The notes under the pieces were generated by a model. That model worked only from the letters and a program-made list of their open reading frames with translations, ran no database searches and was not told where the DNA came from. A stretch of 64,000 bases of DNA from NCBI GenBank assembly GCA_036732025.1, contig DAINDE010000002.1, forward strand, positions 1-64,000, read 5' to 3'. Source of the DNA: SSSZ01 sp036732025 (GTDB taxonomy: Bacteria; Pseudomonadota; Gammaproteobacteria; Burkholderiales; Rhodocyclaceae). A program made the position numbers and the translations under genes. Numbering within the stretch: the stretch's first letter is position 1; each line of letters begins with the position of its first letter. Of the stretch, positions 61,001 through 64,000 are shown one piece after another.

Positions 61001-63349
61001 GCGCATGGCATCAAAGAGCTTGATGAGCAGGCGCTTGCGAACCTCGGGCGAGGCGGCCAGCAGAATAAGAGGAGCCTCGGACCAGGATTCCTTATCAACC
61101 ACCAGGTCATCAAGGTCTTGATATTCGATATGGACGAGGCCGAGCTGTTCAAGATTTGGGTTGTTGAAACGCCAGCCTCGACGCAGGTCGTAATAAACCC
61201 GGTAGCCGAGTATGGCCCGCATGATGTCCTGAACTTGGCGGCGAGCATTCCCCTTTACTTCAGGGTCTTGCATATATTCGGCTCGTACGCCAAGGTCATC
61301 GCGGTCGAAGCCCAAAGCCTTGAAGACGGCATCGGACACCTCCGCCTCGGTCAGGCTGCCTCCGGCCTTCTGTACTGCAGCCAGCAAGGCGGCACGTTGC
61401 AGAAGAACCTGAAGGAAATCGTTGAAATGCCCAACCTGGAGGGCGGCATCCTGACGATTATCGGTGAACCCGAGGACCTTCTTTGCTTCCGCCTTGAGTT
61501 GCTCATCCTCTTCGTAGAGATAGCGTAGAGCAGACAACGTCAGCATTGTCGTTGCCGAACTCCGGCCTTCGCCCGAAAGTCCAGTCAGACGCAGCGATTC
61601 CTTGCCGGACGTGTGATGGACAACGCCGCAACGCAGGCAGAAGCCAAAGCTGCCTGGTATGTACCAACCCGGCGTGCCATCAGCGGTATGCCCTCCCTCG
61701 GTATTGACCCGGACATGATAAGGCTGGCGCTTCTTATAGTTCGACTTCAGCTTGAGGTCGCCATTCTGGCGTTGTTCGAGCCAAGTCTCGGGATAGCGGT
61801 CGAGGGTATCCTCCCAAATGCCGGTAGTGTCCGGCATAAAGTAGCCGCTCTTGATGTCCTCGTCGTCGTGGTTTCGCTCTTCGATATTGCGGGGATTGAA
61901 GACGTGTCCATTTGCGCCGTTCTCGTCCCAGACCGGGGCGTATTCCTGCCCGCATTCACGGCAGAAATGTAGTGAGAAGAGGCGCCGGGTTCGGTCGCCG
62001 GGAACGTATTGGCTGCCCTCCAAGGTTAGGTAGCGTCGCCCTGGTGCTTCGAGCGTGCCGTAAACCTTGCTGCCACCCGAGATGAATTGGTGCAGCTTGA
62101 AAGCAAAGAGACTGCGGCCACCCTCATGGGCTGGTTTGTCGGTTGTGCGATACGCGAGAAGGAGAAAATCGGCCAGGACGTTGCGAGCGAACTCGACTTC
62201 CACCGTCGCGTCCTCAGCCAACTGAGATGCAGCGGCCTCCAGCGTCATCGGCTGAGCGCGACGCCATTTGCCTTCGTTGCGTGTCAAACCCAAGGATAAC
62301 TCGACCCACACGGCTAGAGGGTGTTGCGCCAACTCTTGGAAAGACGCCTGCGACGGCAGGCCAGCCAGGATGGAAGGTCTCAATGCCGCACGCACATGCT
62401 CGACCAACAGGTGCTCAGGTGTTACCCGTTGCAGAGTTTCTGTAATGACGTTCGCTGCGCTGATGGGCGTGCCAAAAAGCCGGCTGGCCACCTCGGCTAC
62501 CTTCTCGTTCTTCTCCTGCTCGGAGCCTTCGGTCGCCATCGTTGCCGAGGTTCCAATGCACTGCAACTGGTCGGACAGTGCCTCACGTACGCGACGTACA
62601 AGTAGCGCAACGTCTGCCCCTTGACGGCCTCGGTAGGTATGGAGTTCATCAAGTACCAGGAAGCGCAGCCCCTTGGCATTCCGAATGACCGCCTTGTCCT
62701 TATCGTCCTGGCGTGTCATCAGAAGTTCGAGCATCATGAAGTTGGTGAGCAGGATGTCCGGTGGATTGGATGCCAGGCGCTGGCGCTCATCCTCGTCTTC
62801 CTGGCCGGTGTAACGGCCATAGGTTACCGGCGGATTGTCGCCATAATCAGCCAAGAACTTGCCCAACTCTTCTAACTGGCTGTTAGCCAGGGCGTTCATC
62901 GGGTAGATGATGATGGCCCGTGTGCGCGGTGTCGGGTCGACGGCCTTTGCCTTAAGGATGGCATCGACTACGGGAATGAAGTAGGCGAGCGATTTGCCGG
63001 AGCCGGTGCCGGTCGTTAGCACATAGCTTTCGCCACTCTGGGCAAAACTGATGGCCTCTTCCTGGTGCTTGAAGAGAGTAAGCGAAACGCCGAGGCTGGC
63101 CGCGGCCTTGCCTGCGCGAAAAATGCGCGCACATTCGGCATGCAGGCCGCCTTTCCCAACTAGAGCCTCGACGGTGCCTCCAGCCTTGAAGTTGGGATTA
63201 ACTTGCACAAGCGGTGCCGGCCAGTAACGTCCGGAATCGTATGCATCGTTAACAAAAGTCAGGATGTCTCGCGCCTGAATGCGCGTAAAGCTGCGCGTAA
63301 ATGCCGCGTAGTCGGATACCAGCTTTGCTCGAAATTCAAAAACATCCAT
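58031..63349 (-). CDS. Giant DEAD/DEAH helicase with DUF1998 and C-terminal nuclease-like domain
   Basis: A ~1,772-residue protein. Motif I is VLTTGTGSGKSLAYFIPVVD (~113), motif II LVLDELHTYRGRQGADVALL (~237), and the second RecA domain ends PPTPANYAQRSGRAGRAGQP. Cys pairs (HFCRECGQEY, CPACGYGHF, CVSCNAPL) suggest zinc sites. DUF1998 ends with GCYKCLLSYYNQPDHIHIDR (~1605). The last ~100 residues (SLEQAWLDYVQAHGY, AIFIDGPHH, CLEAVGYYVVRFP) look like a Vsr/DUF559-type PD-(D/E)xK nuclease. The combination recalls DruE of Druantia, or DISARM DrmA and DrmB fused. ATG at 63349 was chosen since GGGAGGG lies 8 bp before it; GTG at 63358 abuts that site. Confidence 0.85.
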   Translation of the reverse strand: MDVFEFRAKLVSDYAAFTRSFTRIQARDILTFVNDAYDSGRYWPAPLVQVNPNFKAGGTVEALVGKGGLHAECARIFRAGKAAASLGVSLTLFKHQEEAISFAQSGESYVLTTGTGSGKSLAYFIPVVDAILKAKAVDPTPRTRAIIIYPMNALANSQLEELGKFLADYGDNPPVTYGRYTGQEDEDERQRLASNPPDILLTNFMMLELLMTRQDDKDKAVIRNAKGLRFLVLDELHTYRGRQGADVALLVRRVREALSDQLQCIGTSATMATEGSEQEKNEKVAEVASRLFGTPISAANVITETLQRVTPEHLLVEHVRAALRPSILAGLPSQASFQELAQHPLAVWVELSLGLTRNEGKWRRAQPMTLEAAASQLAEDATVEVEFARNVLADFLLLAYRTTDKPAHEGGRSLFAFKLHQFISGGSKVYGTLEAPGRRYLTLEGSQYVPGDRTRRLFSLHFCRECGQEYAPVWDENGANGHVFNPRNIEERNHDDEDIKSGYFMPDTTGIWEDTLDRYPETWLEQRQNGDLKLKSNYKKRQPYHVRVNTEGGHTADGTPGWYIPGSFGFCLRCGVVHHTSGKESLRLTGLSGEGRSSATTMLTLSALRYLYEEDEQLKAEAKKVLGFTDNRQDAALQVGHFNDFLQVLLQRAALLAAVQKAGGSLTEAEVSDAVFKALGFDRDDLGVRAEYMQDPEVKGNARRQVQDIMRAILGYRVYYDLRRGWRFNNPNLEQLGLVHIEYQDLDDLVVDKESWSEAPLILLAASPEVRKRLLIKLFDAMRQGLCLASRYLDRAELDRLKTSSYANLREPWGFTEDETPIASNWFITTGKPRDEDRRNVDYLVSGSARSKLGKDIKKASTWREADGSDNPHAGKIKDEHYEEIVRALLKAAKSYGLVVTEETEFGMTGYQLNGTSLLWTLGNGQSKKGSDDNTFFRSLYGNIAGLLANPVHRLYDFEAREHTAQVEQDDRLEREARFRFTEKDKADWLATKGKQLEWLPVLFCSPTMELGVDISSLNTVYLRNVPPTPANYAQRSGRAGRAGQPALVITYCAAQSPHDQYFFRDPVRMVHGQVNPPTLDLANRELIQSHLHAVWLAETGKKLDNSVRGLLDMNDSKAPLTVEYKQQMDADAPQKRAHARGLRILSMLAGELTPQKAPWYTEHFAEQVFRQAYTSFDKALDRWRDLFAATKRQMEINQKVMNNPAASERDRRDAKQRHDEAFRQQSLLLQESGSANSDFYTYRYLASQGFLPGYNFPRLPLMAYIPARKGKIGRENFLSRPRFLALSEFGPYSLIYHEGSQYRVTRAMLSVGADDQVSVGAKLTTDVARICPACGYGHFRNQRDADRCVSCNAPLADAVAVQNLYRIENVSTKRAERITANEEERVRQGYEMQTTIQFGEQDGKLQVMHALLKDGDTPVLELQYGSAATVWRMNLGWRRRKEKSLLGFMINPVTGHWMGGAEEAGEPDPETPPDKTPPQRIVPYVEDRRNVLIVRPLEELDTKTMATLQYALKRGIEAVYQLEESELMAEPLPKADLRRAILFYESAEGGAGVLTRIATEPDALALVAAEALVIMHYQRPANGHWDKAALADELGTQGQPVCEAGCYKCLLSYYNQPDHIHIDRQDADNEGKALDILCQLTRSHGEIGSFGRSPEQQQGELHRIAGSSLEQAWLDYVQAHGYRQPDAGQHTIERCQTSADFYYADWKAAIFIDGPHHQAPAQAEKDNAINACLEAVGYYVVRFPKETDAWAGIFKAHADLFGAGNTTGNNA

Positions 63350-63431
63350 CCAAGGCACCCTCCCTAGGCTGCAGCTACTTTACATCGACCCATGCCCAGC
63401 ACGGGGCTGCAAGCTGTTGTTGTCGCCCAGG

Positions 63432-63460
63432 ATTCTACAGCCGAGCAAATGCCGATGAAA
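63432..63460 (-). promoter_or_regulatory. Weak candidate promoter for the defence operon
   Basis: On the minus strand TTTCAT (63460-63455), 17 bp, then TAGAAT (63437-63432), ~85 bp before the helicase ATG. The -35 is poor. It is the best sigma-70-like pair seen in the gap. Confidence 0.25.
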
Positions 63461-63471
63461 TAGAAAGCCGA

Positions 63472-63526
63472 GCGGAGAGAGCCGCATGCCCTTGGTGCCG
63501 CACACGCGGCCAACGGCTCTCTCCGC
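63472..63526. promoter_or_regulatory. Perfect 13-bp inverted repeat between the partition gene and the defence operon
   Basis: GCGGAGAGAGCCG (63472-63484) and CGGCTCTCTCCGC (63514-63526), 29 bp apart, 35 bp after the repB stop. On the minus strand it is followed by TCGGCTTTCTATTTC, so it could be a terminator for repB. Equally it could be an operator or partition site for the operon that follows. Confidence 0.5.
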
Positions 63527-63561
63527 CAACAAGTCCGAATTGTTAAAGAGCCAAGGCCCGG

Positions 63562-64000
63562 TTACTGCTCAAGCGATGTCGCAGCGACGATAAATTCGAG
63601 CTGCTCCAATAGTTCTGGTCGCTGCAGACGAATGAAACGGGCGACCGCCTCGTTGTCGACCAGCTTGGCGATATAACCGCGCGCCAGCACTAGATTCAGG
63701 ACGTCTTCGGCATAGCTTTGCTCGATGAGCTTGTATTGCCCCTGAAGGTTGGCCATTTCGCGCTCCATCTTTTGCATTTGTTCCGCCGTCACCCCAGCCA
63801 GCTTCTTCTGCTTTTGACCATCCACGAGTTGCGCCAACGGCGTGGCGGCCAGCAAGGCCTCGGCATAGGGAACCGTGAGGTTGTTCGCCAAAATCATCAG
63901 TTCCAAGCACTCGACTTGCCGGGTCGGCTTCATTTTGCGCAATACCCGGGAAATCTCCGCCGAAAACTGCCGTTCCTTCAACAGCTCGGCCCCCTCGGGA
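63562..64000 (-). CDS. RepB/ParB-family plasmid partition protein, C-terminal part
   Basis: The frame is open to the right edge; ~145 C-terminal residues are visible. The segment PEGAELLKERQFSAEISRVL, then RKMKPTRQVECLELMILANN and YAEALLAATPLAQLV matches the C-terminal RepB domain of plasmid partition proteins, followed by a helical stretch (AEQMQKMEREMANLQGQYKL) and a C-terminal part of ~60 residues. RepB proteins bind centromere-like sites. In chromosomal islands such proteins may stabilise the element or act as regulators. The ParB-type DNA-binding part, start and any second partition gene lie beyond the window. Confidence 0.75.
   Translation of the reverse strand, partial: PEGAELLKERQFSAEISRVLRKMKPTRQVECLELMILANNLTVPYAEALLAATPLAQLVDGQKQKKLAGVTAEQMQKMEREMANLQGQYKLIEQSYAEDVLNLVLARGYIAKLVDNEAVARFIRLQRPELLEQLEFIVAATSLEQ

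Larger units (their letters stand above)
33854..64000. mobile_element. Genomic island integrated in thyA (left end and ~30 kb of body; right end not seen)
   Basis: Begins at the thyA breakpoint and extends past the window. Evidence: an interrupted housekeeping gene; abrupt drop in GC from ~33.85 kb; a three-recombinase operon next to the junction; a replacement thyA; a long defence operon; a partition-protein gene at the right. The architecture (several tyrosine recombinases, a small accessory protein, defence cargo) resembles Tn554-like TnpABC elements and the gamma-mobile-trio islands of Vibrio, but the specific family cannot be proven by eye. Confidence 0.88.

Noticed and set aside
33854..64000. 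CRISPR array or Cas genes on the island
   Set aside because: No series of regularly spaced identical repeats and no Cas-like protein; the RT is the UG1 nitrilase type, not a Cas1-linked RT.
1..64000. tRNA or rRNA genes, including a tRNA as integration target
   Set aside because: No tRNA cloverleaf or rRNA sequence was recognised by eye; the island target is clearly thyA. A tRNAscan run would be needed to exclude an overlooked tRNA.

Overview
The window reads as a high-GC betaproteobacterial chromosome (Rhodocyclales or Nitrosomonadales-like; no species is claimed) interrupted at about 33.85 kb by a mobile, defence-rich genomic island that runs off the right edge. The host part (1-33.85 kb) is very GC-rich and tightly packed. 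The island part has much lower and uneven GC, longer operons and a different codon style. The lineage is inferred from a DAB-type inorganic-carbon uptake cluster, a flavocytochrome c sulfide dehydrogenase-like protein, a PEP-CTERM protein behind a sigma-54 promoter, and the metG / mrp / dcd neighbourhood. Together these suggest a chemolithotrophic or mixotrophic sulfur-oxidising betaproteobacterium.

Host layout. 1-6.8 kb: end of dabA, three overlapping NuoL/NuoM-like proton-channel genes and a convergent SulP transporter, probably bicarbonate uptake. 7-8.6 kb: small genes (ribbon-helix-helix protein, two-TM protein, DUF411 protein, one unknown). 8.7-12.1 kb: sulfide dehydrogenase flavoprotein and metG. 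12.2-12.8 kb: a CcdAB-type toxin-antitoxin pair with inverted repeats upstream. 12.9-18.1 kb: mrp behind a strong IscR-box match, dcd, an Orn/Lys/Arg decarboxylase, a DUF4337 protein and folA. 18.2-32.7 kb: a glycogen and maltodextrin cluster (glgA, pgi, glgP, two GH57 enzymes, glgC, divergent glgB, then glk) with the PEP-CTERM gene between glgB and glk. 32.8-33.6 kb: a Sel1-repeat protein, followed by the last 58 codons of the host thyA.

Island. The host thyA is cut at the codon for the conserved active-site His of the HLYSNH segment. To the right lie two GGAACCAAAA direct repeats, a cluster of nested hairpins, and a five-gene operon: three tyrosine recombinases, a small HTH/coiled-coil protein, and a complete foreign thyA whose start overlaps the stop of the small gene. 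The element thus appears to break thyA and bring a functional replacement under the control of its own transposition operon. The second recombinase carries four tandem HTH-like repeats and lacks two of the usual catalytic residues.

Defence cargo. From 63.35 kb back to 41.5 kb eight minus-strand genes follow one another with gaps of at most 55 bp or with overlaps: a 1,772-aa DUF1998-type helicase with a C-terminal nuclease-like domain, an SNF2-like helicase, a 1,442-aa adenine methyltransferase with a low-GC specificity segment, an SMC-like ATPase, a DUF262-HNH protein, a 1,265-aa reverse transcriptase-nitrilase fusion (DRT type 1 / UG1 architecture), an HNH endonuclease and a membrane-anchored GNAT-like protein. 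The first part resembles DISARM, Druantia and Hma (helicase-methylase-ATPase) loci without matching any of them exactly. A RepB/ParB-family partition protein begins beyond the right edge, so the element is larger than what is visible.
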